Source: Flexilinea sp.
GTDB taxonomy: Bacteria > Chloroflexota > Anaerolineae > Anaerolineales > Anaerolineaceae
DNA: 59,355 nt
NCBI GenBank assembly: GCA_017432685.1
Contig: JAFRIR010000052.1
Span: forward strand, 1 to 59,355
Direction of reading: 5' to 3'
Made by a program: the position numbers and the translations under genes. The notes beneath the pieces are model-generated. The model worked only from the letters and a program-made list of their open reading frames with translations. It ran no database searches and was not told the DNA's origin. Within the stretch, counting starts at the first letter, position 1, and each line of letters opens with the position of its first letter. Positions 16,008 to 24,722 of the stretch are shown piece by piece.

Positions 16008-16046
16008 CAGACGGCTTTGCACATCTGCGGCAAAGCCGTCTGTTTT
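16008..16046 (+). terminator. Partial terminator between binding protein and ATPase genes
   Basis: 13-bp stem CAGACGGCTTTGC/GCAAAGCCGTCTG (16008-16020, 16030-16042) followed by TTTTCT. Such attenuators raise the binding protein above the membrane components. Confidence 0.8.
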
Positions 16047-16068
16047 CTGTAGAATAAGGTGAAAACAA

Positions 16069-17583
16069 GTGAGCGAATATCTTCTCGAAATGAAAAAAAT
16101 CTCCAAGTCTTTTCCGGGCGTCAAAGCGCTGACGGATGTAGACTTTCAGCTGAAAGCCGGGGAAGTACACGCGCTGCTTGGTGAAAATGGCGCCGGCAAG
16201 TCAACACTGATCAAGGTCCTGGGCGGTATTTATATTGCCGAACAGGGAGAGATCCTCATTGACGGAAAGCATGTGGACATCCAGAATGTGGCAGATGCCC
16301 GGGCAAACGGGATCTCGATCATCCATCAGGAGCTGGTACTTGTTCCGCATATGACAGTCGCTGAGAATATCTTCCTGGGACGGGAATTGATGGGACCTTT
16401 CGGGATCGACAGCATAAAGATGCGCAAAGAGGCTCAGACAATGCTGGACCGGTTTGATCTTGGCATTGATGCGGGTGATCCGGTCGGCAGCCTCAGCATT
16501 GCCCAGCAGCAGATGGTTGAGATCGTCAAGGCGATTTCCTTCAACTGTAAGATCCTGGTGATGGATGAACCGACTTCTTCCATTTCGGACAGAGAAGTGG
16601 AAGCACTTTTCAACATCATGCGCGATCTGGCAAAGCAAGGTGTAGGGATCGTCTATATTTCACACAAGATGAGTGAACTGGATGAGGTCTGCGACCGTGT
16701 GACAGTTCTTCGCGATGGCTTTTATGTAGGGACCCGTGTCGTGAAAGAGACCCCGCGGGATGAGCTGATCAACATGATGGTCGGCCGGGAACTGAGTCAG
16801 TATTATGTCCGGGATCATGCTGAATCAACCAAAGTTGTTTTCCGTTGTGAGCATATCGATGATGCGAAAAAGACAAAAAAGCGGGTCAATGATGTCAGCT
16901 TTGAAGTCCGGGAGGGTGAAATTGTTGGTTTCGCGGGACTGGTCGGCGCGGGACGCAGTGAAACGATGCAGTGTGTTTTTGGCCTGACACCCGGTTCTAC
17001 CGGTGAGGTTTTCCTTGACGGGAAAAAGCTGGAGATCAAAAATGCCACAGATGCCATGGCTGCGGGAATTTCTCTGGTTCCGGAAAACCGGAAAGTCGAA
17101 GGTCTGTATCATGTCCAGAGCGTGAGTTTCAACTCCACCATTGAAGTTCTGAAGGAATTTATCAATCATCTTCGTGTGGATGGGAAGAAAGAACGGGCGA
17201 TCACACAGGAATTCATCGATAAGATGAAGACCAAAACCCCAAGCCTTGAACAGACAGTGACGAATCTCTCGGGTGGCAACCAGCAGAAGGTCATGATCGG
17301 CAGATGGCTGGCGACCAAACCGCGCATTCTGATCCTTGATGAACCGACACGCGGTGTGGATGTGGGCGCAAAAGCGGAAATTTATGACATCATGAACGAA
17401 CTGACCAAGCAGGGCGTTTCCATCATCATGATCTCATCCGAACTGCCGGAAATTATCAACATGTCTGACCGTGTTTACGTGATGTATGAAGGTAACATCA
17501 CCGGCTGCATCAACTGGCAGGATCTCAGCCAGGAAGCCATTATGAAGCTTGCAACAGAAGAAACTGCAGGAGTGAAAAGTTAA
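16069..17583 (+). CDS. Sugar ABC transporter ATP-binding protein (RbsA-like, two ABC domains)
   Basis: 504 residues, GTG start after AAGGTG. Two fused ATPase domains: the first has Walker A GENGAGKST (about 39-47), signature LSIAQQQ and Walker B ILVMDEPTS; the second has the degenerate P-loop GLVGAGRSE typical of the RbsA/MglA/XylG family, signature LSGGNQQK and Walker B ILILDEPTRGVDVG. It powers import with the permease encoded next, whose start overlaps this stop by one base. The family covers ribose, galactose, xylose and autoinducer-2 transporters; specificity rests with the binding protein. Confidence 0.95.
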   Translation: MSEYLLEMKKISKSFPGVKALTDVDFQLKAGEVHALLGENGAGKSTLIKVLGGIYIAEQGEILIDGKHVDIQNVADARANGISIIHQELVLVPHMTVAENIFLGRELMGPFGIDSIKMRKEAQTMLDRFDLGIDAGDPVGSLSIAQQQMVEIVKAISFNCKILVMDEPTSSISDREVEALFNIMRDLAKQGVGIVYISHKMSELDEVCDRVTVLRDGFYVGTRVVKETPRDELINMMVGRELSQYYVRDHAESTKVVFRCEHIDDAKKTKKRVNDVSFEVREGEIVGFAGLVGAGRSETMQCVFGLTPGSTGEVFLDGKKLEIKNATDAMAAGISLVPENRKVEGLYHVQSVSFNSTIEVLKEFINHLRVDGKKERAITQEFIDKMKTKTPSLEQTVTNLSGGNQQKVMIGRWLATKPRILILDEPTRGVDVGAKAEIYDIMNELTKQGVSIIMISSELPEIINMSDRVYVMYEGNITGCINWQDLSQEAIMKLATEETAGVKS

Positions 17584-18539
17584 TGAAATCTATTAAACGA
17601 TATTTTACCGATAATCTGGGCATCATCATCGCACTTGCGGCAATGATCCTGTTCCTTTACATTTTTCCGACAACGCACAACACATTTCTGACACAGAAGA
17701 ACATCTTCAACGTCCTGCGCCAGAGTGCTCCGAACATGATGCTTGCCTGCGGTATGACGATGGTCATCATTCTGGGCGGGATCGACCTTTCCGTCGGTTC
17801 CATCATTGCCATGTCCGGTGTGTTGGGTGCGGCAGCAGTGGTCTGGTGGGGTCTGCCGGAAATCTGCGGTATTTTGATCGCGATCTTCTCCGGTTTGATC
17901 TTCGGTCTTTTGAATGGTATGGTTATCGCCCTGACGAAAATTCCACCGTTCATCGTGACACTCGCTTCCATGAACATTGCCAAGGGTATCGCTTACGTTT
18001 ATTCCGGCGGGAAGCCGATCCGCTGCATGACGGATGCCTGGAAATTCCTGGGCGCCGGTTATGTCGGACCGATTCCGACACCTGTCATCACCATGCTGCT
18101 CGTCTTTGTGATCGGTGTGCTGGTTCTGAACCGCACCCAGATGGGCCGCCACATTTACGCTGTCGGCGGTAACGATACCGCTGCCAAATTCTCCGGTATC
18201 AGCGTGGCGAAGGTCAAATTCTTTGTCTACAGCTTCTCCGGACTGATGGCCGGTCTGGCAGGCATCACCATCGCGAGCCGTCTGTATTCCGGTACCTGTA
18301 CTTCCGGTGACGGGGCGGAAATGGATGCCATCGCGGCGGTCGTGGTCGGTGGTACGTCCATGTCCGGCGGTTCCGGGAAACTGGGAGGGACACTGATCGG
18401 TGTTCTGATCATCGGTATCCTGAACAACGGTCTGAACCTGATGGGCGTCAACTCCGACTGGCAGTACATCATCAAGGGTGCGGTCATTCTGCTCGCGGTC
18501 TACGTGGACTTCCTGCGCAGCACCAAGAAATCGAAATAA
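17583..18539 (+). CDS. Sugar ABC transporter permease (RbsC-like)
   Basis: 318 residues with about 8 to 10 membrane helices. It shows the RbsC-family landmarks: GGIDLSVGSI near residue 60, TKIPPFIVTLASM, YAVGGNDTAAKFSGI in the cytoplasmic coupling region and GGTSMSGGSGKLGGTLIG near the C-terminus. It forms the membrane channel for the sugar bound by the 15036 protein. A strong terminator follows. Confidence 0.95.
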   Translation: MKSIKRYFTDNLGIIIALAAMILFLYIFPTTHNTFLTQKNIFNVLRQSAPNMMLACGMTMVIILGGIDLSVGSIIAMSGVLGAAAVVWWGLPEICGILIAIFSGLIFGLLNGMVIALTKIPPFIVTLASMNIAKGIAYVYSGGKPIRCMTDAWKFLGAGYVGPIPTPVITMLLVFVIGVLVLNRTQMGRHIYAVGGNDTAAKFSGISVAKVKFFVYSFSGLMAGLAGITIASRLYSGTCTSGDGAEMDAIAAVVVGGTSMSGGSGKLGGTLIGVLIIGILNNGLNLMGVNSDWQYIIKGAVILLAVYVDFLRSTKKSK

Positions 18540-18554
18540 TTTCATCACATCGAA

Positions 18555-18592
18555 ACAGCCCGTATTCGTAAAAAGATACGGGCTGTTCTTTT
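18555..18592 (+). terminator. Intrinsic terminator of the transporter operon
   Basis: ACAGCCCGTAT/ATACGGGCTGT stem (18555-18565, 18576-18586) with TCTTTTT after it. The ribosome-binding site of the lyxose isomerase gene lies 10 bp downstream, so that gene may be expressed by read-through. Confidence 0.9.
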
Positions 18593-18609
18593 TATCTAAG
18601 GAGCCTCCC

Positions 18610-19290
18610 ATGAAGCGATCCGAGATCAATCAGGTTATCAAAGAGATGGAACGGATGATCCGCGATCACGGTTTTTATCTGCCGCCGTTCTGTAACTGGA
18701 CACCGGAGGAATGGCAGACGAAAAGCCATGAATATGACGAGATTCGGGATAATATGCTGGGCTGGGACATCACAGATTTCGGCTCGGGCGATTTCAACCG
18801 CTGCGGTTTGAGCCTCATCACACTCCGCAACGGCAACCAGCATGACCCGAAATATAAGAAGGTCTACGCGGAAAAGCTGCTGTACATGCGGGAAAGCATG
18901 GTTTGCCCCATGCATTTTCACTGGTTCAAATCCGAGGATATCATCAACCGGGGCGGCGGATCGCTGCTGATTAAGGTCTGTAACGATGACGGGAACGGCG
19001 GCCTTTCGCCGGATCCGGTGACGGTCAATTCCGACGGGCGCTCTTATCAGGCCCCCGCAGGCGCCTCGATCCGTCTGGAACCGGGTGAAAGCATCACGAT
19101 CTGGCCGCATCAGTACCATGAATTCCGTGTTCTTCCCGGAACCGGCAGCGTTTTGATCGGTGAGGTTTCACAGTGCAACGATGACAACACCGATAACCGC
19201 TTTTACGAGCCCACCGGCCGTTTTCCTGAAATCGAAGAGGACGAACCGCCCTACCGCCTCCTCTGCAATGAATATCCTCCGGCTGAGTGA
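18610..19290 (+). CDS. D-lyxose isomerase
   Basis: 226 residues from ATG 18610, preceded by AAGGAG. It resembles the cupin-fold D-lyxose ketol-isomerase family (formerly DUF1498), which interconverts D-lyxose and D-xylulose and often D-mannose and D-fructose using a bound Mn or similar metal. Likely metal ligands: HFH at about residues 103-105, a Glu shortly after (KSED), and a His in WPHQYHEF. Its position behind a pentose-type ABC transporter suggests uptake followed by isomerisation, although no xylulokinase or phosphotransferase gene is nearby. Confidence 0.88.
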   Translation: MKRSEINQVIKEMERMIRDHGFYLPPFCNWTPEEWQTKSHEYDEIRDNMLGWDITDFGSGDFNRCGLSLITLRNGNQHDPKYKKVYAEKLLYMRESMVCPMHFHWFKSEDIINRGGGSLLIKVCNDDGNGGLSPDPVTVNSDGRSYQAPAGASIRLEPGESITIWPHQYHEFRVLPGTGSVLIGEVSQCNDDNTDNRFYEPTGRFPEIEEDEPPYRLLCNEYPPAE

Positions 19291-19316
19291 AAATAAAATA
19301 AATGGGGTTTTATAAA

Positions 19317-19814
19317 ATGGATAATACAGAAAGGGTTATGCCTGTACATATCATTGCAGCGGCTGGAGTTGTCATAAATGAGAAAAATGAAATCCTGATG
19401 GTCAAAAATCTTCGAAGAGGCTGGGAATTTCCGGGGGGACAGGTTGAAGTTGGTGAAAGTGTGATAAATGCTGTCAGACGGGAAATTTTCGAGGAAACAG
19501 GCATTGATATTGAGGTTGGTGAGATTTTTTGTATTTCTTCAAATACCGGCAAATATCCCGGTTATAACGGTGTAAAAGAAATACCGACAAAAATCATACT
19601 TGACTTCATTTGTTATGCCAAAGGCGGAATACCGAAACCTTCTGATGAGAATTCGGATACAGCTTTTGTTCCGAAAAACAAAGTTCTGGAATTGATCCAG
19701 GCTCCGGCGTATATCGAACGATATAAGGCATTTTTGGAGTATGAAGGGAGACCGATCTACCTGGAATATGTGTCAAAGCCGGAATTTCAATTGAAACAGA
19801 AAAGGTTTATATAA
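19317..19814 (+). CDS. Nudix hydrolase
   Basis: 165 residues from ATG 19317; an in-frame ATG at 19302 would add five residues and neither has a clear ribosome-binding site. The Nudix box GGQVEVGES..REIFEETGI (G-x5-E-x7-REUxEExGU) is complete at about residues 40-62, so metal-dependent hydrolysis of a nucleoside diphosphate linked to another moiety is expected. Substrate unknown. The next gene, a TetR-type regulator, follows after 24 bp. Confidence 0.88.
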   Translation: MDNTERVMPVHIIAAAGVVINEKNEILMVKNLRRGWEFPGGQVEVGESVINAVRREIFEETGIDIEVGEIFCISSNTGKYPGYNGVKEIPTKIILDFICYAKGGIPKPSDENSDTAFVPKNKVLELIQAPAYIERYKAFLEYEGRPIYLEYVSKPEFQLKQKRFI

Positions 19815-19838
19815 ATTCAAATTTGGAGCGTAAAGCTA

Positions 19839-20387
19839 ATGAAACGAAAAACAGCCAGGGAAATGCTTGCAGAATCCTTTCGGGAACTTGCGGAAAGCAA
19901 GCCGGTGGATAAAATCACAGTTCCGAATATTATTGAAAACTGCGGTTACTCAAAAACTACCTTTTACCGGCTGTTCAAAGATAAATATGATCTGATAGCA
20001 TGGGATTATGCAAAAAGACAGAAAGAAATTATGGATCAGGTCGGAAATGCCGGTTATGAGTGGAAAACAACACTGCTTGAAGGCGCTTTTTTATTCAATG
20101 ATCAGCGGGATTATCTGAAAAATCTGCTGCTTCATACAAGTGGATATGATTCCTTTTCAAGATATATGAAGGAGCTTCATTTTGATAGTTTAAGCAAATG
20201 TGTGCTTGATGTATCGGGCGAAACAGAACTGGATGTTAAGACAGAAATGTATGTGAGAACTTATTGTCAGGGTACCGTGGATCTGATTTGTGATTGGATC
20301 ATGGGTACATATCAGGTTACACCTGAGGAATTGGCAGAAGTTCTTGAAAACTGCCTACCGGTTCCTCTTCATAAATACCTTCTCTGA
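19839..20387 (+). CDS. TetR/AcrR family transcriptional regulator
   Basis: 182 residues, Shine-Dalgarno TTTGGAGCG. The N-terminal helix-turn-helix has the TetR pattern VDKITVPNIIENCGYSKTTFYRLFKDKYDLIAWDY (shown here in consecutive parts: ITVPNIIENCGYSK then TTFYRLFKDKYDL), about residues 24-58. The C-terminal part resembles the DhaS-like TetR group. It may control its neighbours (Nudix upstream, ferritin-like gene downstream), but no operator was identified. Confidence 0.85.
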   Translation: MKRKTAREMLAESFRELAESKPVDKITVPNIIENCGYSKTTFYRLFKDKYDLIAWDYAKRQKEIMDQVGNAGYEWKTTLLEGAFLFNDQRDYLKNLLLHTSGYDSFSRYMKELHFDSLSKCVLDVSGETELDVKTEMYVRTYCQGTVDLICDWIMGTYQVTPEELAEVLENCLPVPLHKYLL

Positions 20388-20407
20388 AAAACGGAACAAA
20401 TTACAGG

Positions 20408-20430
20408 AAAAGTCCCATTATGGGACTTTT
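20408..20430. terminator. Symmetric terminator after the TetR gene
   Basis: AAAAGTCCCAT/ATGGGACTTTT stem with a single-base centre, functional in either direction. Confidence 0.8.
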
Positions 20431-20445
20431 CAGGTTGTTTATCAA

Positions 20446-20473
20446 TTGAGAATTTTTATATTTCCCATATAAT
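20446..20473 (+). promoter_or_regulatory. Promoter of the ferritin-like gene
   Basis: TTGAGA (20446-20451), 16-nt spacer, TATAAT (20468-20473). A small hairpin TGCGC/GCGCA (20481-20499) follows in the leader. Confidence 0.75.
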
Positions 20474-20529
20474 ATGGTTGTGCGCGATAAGATAGCGCAA
20501 TATGATGTTATTATATGGAGGATAATTCA

Positions 20530-20979
20530 ATGACAAAGGTTGAACTTCTAAAGGAATTTGCCAAAGGTTGGTTCGGTAATTCTCAGCAGCATTCCATTCA
20601 TGCACAGCTTCTGAAACAGCGTGGTTTTGGGAAACTCGGGGATAAGATCATGGCTGAATCCGATGAGGAATGGGAAGAGGCAAAAAAGGTAAACGCCAGA
20701 CTCATCGAGCTTGGTGAGACACCTGTTGTCGCTATTCAGGAATATCCGGTCATTACCGATATTAAAGAGATGCTGGCATATGACTGCAAAGACAGCGCTC
20801 AGGCGCTTCCTGAGATGAGCAAGTGCCTTGCCATGTTTGACGATGATTTTGTGACAAAGAACATGATCCAGCAGTTTATCGTTGATGAACAGGAACATTT
20901 CAACTGGGTTCGGCAGCATTTGAATCTCATTGAAGAAATCGGTTATGAAAACTATCTCATCGAACAGATCGGTGAATAA
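20530..20979 (+). CDS. Ferritin-like (four-helix bundle) protein
   Basis: 149 residues from ATG 20530, chosen because TGGAGGA lies 9 nt upstream; an ATG at 20515 is inside that site. The sequence is almost all helical and has ferritin-like Glu/His spacing: H-x7 and E clusters in the first helices and DEQEHFNWV (E-x-x-H type) in the last. It probably binds a di-iron centre, but whether it stores iron or reduces oxygen species is unknown. It starts a group of oxidative-stress genes, with a small HTH gene 16 bp downstream. Confidence 0.7.
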   Translation: MTKVELLKEFAKGWFGNSQQHSIHAQLLKQRGFGKLGDKIMAESDEEWEEAKKVNARLIELGETPVVAIQEYPVITDIKEMLAYDCKDSAQALPEMSKCLAMFDDDFVTKNMIQQFIVDEQEHFNWVRQHLNLIEEIGYENYLIEQIGE

Positions 20980-20995
20980 TTAAAAGGGTATTACA

Positions 20996-21178
20996 ATGGA
21001 CGAAAAAGAAATCATTTTGGAAGCCATGCGGAAAGCCGGTGAACCTTTGAATGCAGGTAAAGTGGCTGAGCTTACCGGACTGGATCGAAAAGTCGTAGAT
21101 AAGGCTTTTGCCGCCATGAAGAAGGACGGCAGCATCGTTTCTCCCATTCGCTGCAAATGGGAACCCGCACAAAAATAA
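20996..21178 (+). CDS. Small helix-turn-helix protein
   Basis: 60 residues. The pattern ILEAMRKAGEPLNAGKVAEL, then TGLDRKVVDKAFAAMKKDGSI is a compact winged-helix-like DNA-binding domain and little else. It follows the ferritin-like gene within the same likely transcript, so it may be a local regulator; no partner domain for sensing is present. Confidence 0.6.
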   Translation: MDEKEIILEAMRKAGEPLNAGKVAELTGLDRKVVDKAFAAMKKDGSIVSPIRCKWEPAQK

Positions 21179-21255
21179 CAAATTATGGCATGAACCCATG
21201 CCTAAAGCTCCGAAATGGCATTGTTGGGTGAAGAAAGAAAACCGGAGAAGCTGAA

Positions 21256-21699
21256 ATGCAAAGCGCCGATCCTCTGCTTCTGGAAAACCAATTATGCTTT
21301 CCTTTATATGCCTGTGCGAAAGCGGTTATCCGCCGGTACCGAAAACCGCTTGAACCGCTGGGCTTGACTTATACCCAGTACATTGTGATGATGATCCTGT
21401 GGGAATATGGCGGTATGACTGAAGGGGAACTGAGCAAAATAATCCATTTGGATTCGGGTACATTGGCTCCGCTGCTGAAGCGGCTGGAGAAGCAGGGAAT
21501 GATAAACCGGATCCGACCGGAAAATAATGAGCGCAAACTGTTCTTATCTCTGACGGAAGATGGAATAAAACTGAAAGATAAAGCCCTTTCAGTCCCTGAA
21601 GCCATGCAGGGATGCATTCCCCTTTCAGAAAATGAATTGCTCCTGCTGAAAAGGCTTCTTGATCGTGCTATGTTAAATATGGAAATTGCATTCCCATGA
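21256..21699 (+). CDS. MarR family regulator, OhrR-like peroxide sensor
   Basis: 147 residues, Shine-Dalgarno CCGGAGAAG. MarR winged helix with TYTQYIVMMILWEYG and LDSGTLAPLLKRLEKQGMI. The N-terminal LENQLCFPLY places a Cys at residue 14, matching the reactive Cys of OhrR, and the Tyr pair that hydrogen-bonds it in OhrR also appears to be present. OhrR represses organic-hydroperoxide defence until that Cys is oxidised. A peroxiredoxin remnant and a lactamase-rubredoxin gene follow, consistent with control of a peroxide-defence group. Confidence 0.85.
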   Translation: MQSADPLLLENQLCFPLYACAKAVIRRYRKPLEPLGLTYTQYIVMMILWEYGGMTEGELSKIIHLDSGTLAPLLKRLEKQGMINRIRPENNERKLFLSLTEDGIKLKDKALSVPEAMQGCIPLSENELLLLKRLLDRAMLNMEIAFP

Positions 21700-21748
21700 T
21701 AAAATGAATAAGAAGCTTAAAAATGCTGGAAGATAAGAAAAACGGATA

Positions 21749-21853
21749 ATGCTGGAAATTGGCGCTATAGCCCCTGATTTTGATCTCCCGGATCAAAATG
21801 GGGCGATAAAGCCATCAGATAACGCAGCACAGATGCTGGAAACACTTGTATAA
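21749..21853 (+). pseudogene. Internally deleted peroxiredoxin (Bcp-type) remnant, still in frame
   Basis: A 34-codon open frame reads as the first 18 residues of a thioredoxin-dependent peroxiredoxin (MLEIGAIAPDFDLPDQNG) joined to a C-terminal end (KPSDNAAQMLETL). The catalytic Cys region and the core are missing. Normal Bcp proteins are about 150 residues, so roughly 115 codons have been removed without breaking the frame. It lies between the OhrR-like regulator and the lactamase-rubredoxin gene. Confidence 0.7.
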
Positions 21854-21868
21854 CAGAAAGGATTGTTT

Positions 21869-22810
21869 ATGGAGATCAAAGCAGTAAAATTCAGAAAAGA
21901 CGGTTTTTATTCACAGCCTTTTGCCTTCGGTGGAGAAGAGGGCATGGATAAATTTGATCTGAACATCCGCTATCGCGGGACTTTACAAAATTATCTGATC
22001 GACACAGGCAATGAGGTGATCCTGGTTGATACAGGGCTTCCCGCCGGAACACCGGAAGAAAAGCCGAACGAAACCAGCCTTGCCTTTACCGGGAAGGATA
22101 TTTCAAGTTACATGGAAGCCTTTGCAGCACTCGGTTACAAGCCGGAGCAGGTGACAAAGATCCTTCTCACGCATAAACACTCAGATCATTCCGGTGAACT
22201 GAAATCTTTTCCGAATGCACAGATCTTTGTCAATGAAGATGAACTTTCTGCAGATGAACTGAAGGAAATCCCGAACCTGGTTCCCGTAAAATTCACTGAT
22301 GGTGCCTACTATAATTTTCCGGCATGTCAAAAGATCGCGGAAGGCATTACTTTCATCAAAGCGAAAGGTCACACCAACGGCAACAGCATTGTGATCGTTG
22401 AAAATGACGGTCTCTTTTATATGATCCACGGCGACATCACCTACGTGGATGAAGCGCTGTATGAGAATAAGCTTTCTGTCGTATTCGAGGATCTCCCTGC
22501 TGCCCGTGAGACGATGGATCGTGTACGTGTCTTTGTCCGTGAACACCCGACAGTCTATATGGGCACTCATACGCCGCAGGGATATGAAAACCTTGAGGCA
22601 AAACGAATCATGGACCTGGATCATCCGGTGGAAACGGTTTATCCCGAAATCGATTTTACAACCGGGCAGGCAACCGGGAAATATGTCTGCTCCATCTGCG
22701 GCTACGTCTATGACCCGGCTGAACATGACGGCATAGCATTTGAAGATCTGCCTGATGATTGGAAATGCCCCCGCTGCAGGAAAGGAAAGGACAAGTTCAA
22801 TCCGGCGTAA
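21869..22810 (+). CDS. Metallo-beta-lactamase fold hydrolase fused to rubredoxin
   Basis: 313 residues from ATG 21869 (AGAAAGGA six bases upstream). The N-terminal 255 residues are a metallo-beta-lactamase domain with [10 protein letters not shown] (HxHxDH), a later HGD and a THTP His. The C-terminal 45 residues are a rubredoxin domain: [10 protein letters not shown] and CPRCRKGKD give four Cys for one Fe. There is no flavodoxin domain, so this is not a classical flavorubredoxin. A role in reducing oxygen, NO or peroxides is inferred from the rubredoxin and the neighbouring genes; the HxHxDH centre could instead hydrolyse a small ester or thioester. Confidence 0.85.
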   Translation: MEIKAVKFRKDGFYSQPFAFGGEEGMDKFDLNIRYRGTLQNYLIDTGNEVILVDTGLPAGTPEEKPNETSLAFTGKDISSYMEAFAALGYKPEQVTKILLTHKHSDHSGELKSFPNAQIFVNEDELSADELKEIPNLVPVKFTDGAYYNFPACQKIAEGITFIKAKGHTNGNSIVIVENDGLFYMIHGDITYVDEALYENKLSVVFEDLPAARETMDRVRVFVREHPTVYMGTHTPQGYENLEAKRIMDLDHPVETVYPEIDFTTGQATGKYVCSICGYVYDPAEHDGIAFEDLPDDWKCPRCRKGKDKFNPA

Positions 22811-22851
22811 ATTAACCAAAGTGAATAAAGGACTAATTTGTCCAGCAGTAC

Positions 22852-22887
22852 AAAAACCGGTAAATCAGTTCTGAATTGCCGGTTTTT
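22852..22887 (+). terminator. Terminator after the lactamase-rubredoxin gene
   Basis: AAAAACCGG/CCGGTTTTT arms with an inner AATTCAG-type pairing; it sits 41 bp after the stop. Confidence 0.75.
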
Positions 22888-22985
22888 AATACGTCTTCAT
22901 CATTTTGCAGATTACACAGCGAATGAATTAATGTCTCTGATACATATAAAAGGTAAAATTCATAAATCAATAAAAGGAAAACACA

Positions 22986-23861
22986 AGGAAACAATATATT
23001 GTAGATGCTTTCACCGATGAATTATTCAGCGGCAATCAGGCGGCTGTTTGTATCCCTGATGAATGGCCGGAAGACGAACTGATGATGAACATCGCAAAGG
23101 AAAACAATTTTTCTGAAACTGCCTTTGCGGTCAGGAAAGGAAATGCCTATCATCTGCGTTGGTTTACACCGGGTGGAGAGATCGATTTCTGCGGTCATGC
23201 TACGCTTGGAACATCTTTTGTTATTTTCAATTATTATGAAAAGAGCAGTTCCGAAATTACTTTCATGACAAAAGTCGGCGAATTAAAAGTTCAGCGGAAA
23301 GACGGTATCTTTGAAATGGATTTTCCGGCTTATACATTGAACAGAATTGAAGTCACCGATCAAATGGAAGATGCAATCGGAGTACGGCCTTTGGAAGCAT
23401 ACATCGACAGAGATCTGCTGCTTGTGCTGCCTGACGCTGCATCGGTAGTGAAATTACAACCGGACCAGAATAAGATGCTGCAGCTTGACGGATTGCTCAC
23501 AGCTGTGACTGCTCCGTCAGATGATGAAAAATATGACTGCATCAGCCGTGTATTTGCGCCAAAGCTGAACGTGCCGGAAGACTCCGTCACCGGCAGCGCT
23601 CATTGCATGATAACGCCCTATTGGTGCCATCGACTTAGAAAAAAGAATCTGGTCTGCTATCAGGCATCGAAAAGAACCGGAGTTTTATTTGCAGGTATTC
23701 ATGGAGACAGAGTAAAAATCGCAGGGAATGCAGCGCTTTATTCTGAAGGAAGAATTCTGGAAAATTGTATTCGACAATTCCCTTTGGAAGCCGCAGGTGA
23801 CAGCGGGAATATTGAGAGACGAAAGTATGGAAGTTCTCAAAAAGTATTTTTCACAACATAG
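22986..23861 (+). pseudogene. PhzF family isomerase gene with mutated start codon
   Basis: Translation from 22989 gives KQYIVDAFTDELFSGNQAAV, the standard PhzF beginning, but the codon where Met should be (22986) is AGG. An AAAAGGA site is placed correctly before it and no other in-frame start exists after a stop at 22971. The first usable ATG is 23082, which would drop about 32 residues. Retained residues include the catalytic Glu region (NNFSETAF), GHATLG and EDSVTGSAHC. PhzF proteins act as isomerases or epimerases. The C-terminus continues about 35 residues past the usual YSEG end. Probably a recent pseudogene, unless AGG is a sequencing error. Confidence 0.75.
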
Positions 23862-23900
23862 TAAAGGGTAGAAAATTCATTTTTTCGGAAATATATTATA

Positions 23901-23930
23901 AAACCCCGGTATGAGAAATTGCCGGGGTTT
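23901..23930. terminator. Bidirectional terminator
   Basis: AAACCCCGG/CCGGGGTTT stem (23901-23909, 23922-23930) between the convergent PhzF and zinc-ribbon genes. Confidence 0.85.
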
Positions 23931-23968
23931 GTGTAAATAAACGGTAATTACGGAAAATGGGTTATTTA

Positions 23969-24385
23969 TTATGTTCTTTCGATGAACTTGTTTCCGCACT
24001 TTGGGCAGGTGATTTCGATCTGCCCTTTCCCTTTCGGCACGCGGATCGTCACACCGCATTCCTTGCAGCGGTAGAATTTGTGTGTCTTCCGCTGCTCCCA
24101 GCGCTGTTTCCATTGCTTCGGCAATTTTTTGATTTGCTCAACTTTTTTCAGAAACCACAGCCGCTCATTGGAGCGTTTGAGGTGATCCCGTGACAGGGAG
24201 CGATAGAGGGAGTAGCCAAGGCCGATGAGCCCGACATAGTAAAACACCGAGCTCTTTGTGATCAGCGAGATGATCCAGAGCACAAGAAAGGCAATGGCAA
24301 GTGCGCTGTTCAGTTCATCATAGCCGTACCGCCCCTGCATCCAGTAATTGATTTTATTTTTTATATTTTCCAAAAAATTTCTCAT
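23969..24385 (-). CDS. Membrane protein with C-terminal zinc ribbon
   Basis: 138 residues from ATG 24385 (CGGAGATA upstream); a longer frame reaches 24472 but runs through a repeat element. Two adjacent hydrophobic segments lie at about residues 27-65, followed by a basic stretch (KQWKQRWEQRK) and a zinc ribbon with CKEC and CPKC near the C-terminus. The ribbon suggests nucleic-acid or protein binding at the cytoplasmic face. No family function is recognised. Confidence 0.7.
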   Translation of the reverse strand: MRNFLENIKNKINYWMQGRYGYDELNSALAIAFLVLWIISLITKSSVFYYVGLIGLGYSLYRSLSRDHLKRSNERLWFLKKVEQIKKLPKQWKQRWEQRKTHKFYRCKECGVTIRVPKGKGQIEITCPKCGNKFIERT

Positions 24386-24416
24386 CTTTATCTCCGTAAG
24401 GTAAAAGTGTAATGAA

Positions 24417-24479
24417 GCACAACGAGACGTTTCTGCCGCTGCGGCGAAGCCCGCACGGCAGGAGCGTATCACGTTGTGC
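24417..24479 (+). repeat. CGAAGC-loop hairpin element, copy 2
   Basis: Outer stem GCACAACG/CGTTGTGC (24417-24424, 24472-24479), middle CTGCCG/CGGCAG, inner TGCGG/CCGCA around the CGAAGC loop at 24445-24450. It lies just upstream of the zinc-ribbon gene on the opposite strand. Confidence 0.8.
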
Positions 24480-24520
24480 GTTCTCTCAGCAAACCGTGAA
24501 GACGCATAAAAATTATAAGG

Positions 24521-24598
24521 TGAAGGGTGAAAGGTGAATTGAATTTCTGAAACCTGGCGCCTGAAACCTATTTCCTATTCCCTATCACCTGTTCCCTG
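24521..24598. repeat. Heptanucleotide array
   Basis: ggtgaag/ggtgaaa units, then tgaaacc, tatttcc, tattccc and tatcacc in 7-nt register. Confidence 0.75.
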
Positions 24599-24722
24599 TA
24601 ATAATTGTAGCTTAGCATCATCAAAAAAATGTTAGAAATAAATTAAAAATAATAACAGCCCTGGTTTACGGGGTATAGTTAATAATATAGAAAAACGAAA
24701 CCATATCAATGAAGAATGATGC

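Noticed and set aside
22838-23020. 60-codon open frame before PhzF
   Set aside because: It runs through a terminator and overlaps the PhzF N-terminal coding sequence in another frame.
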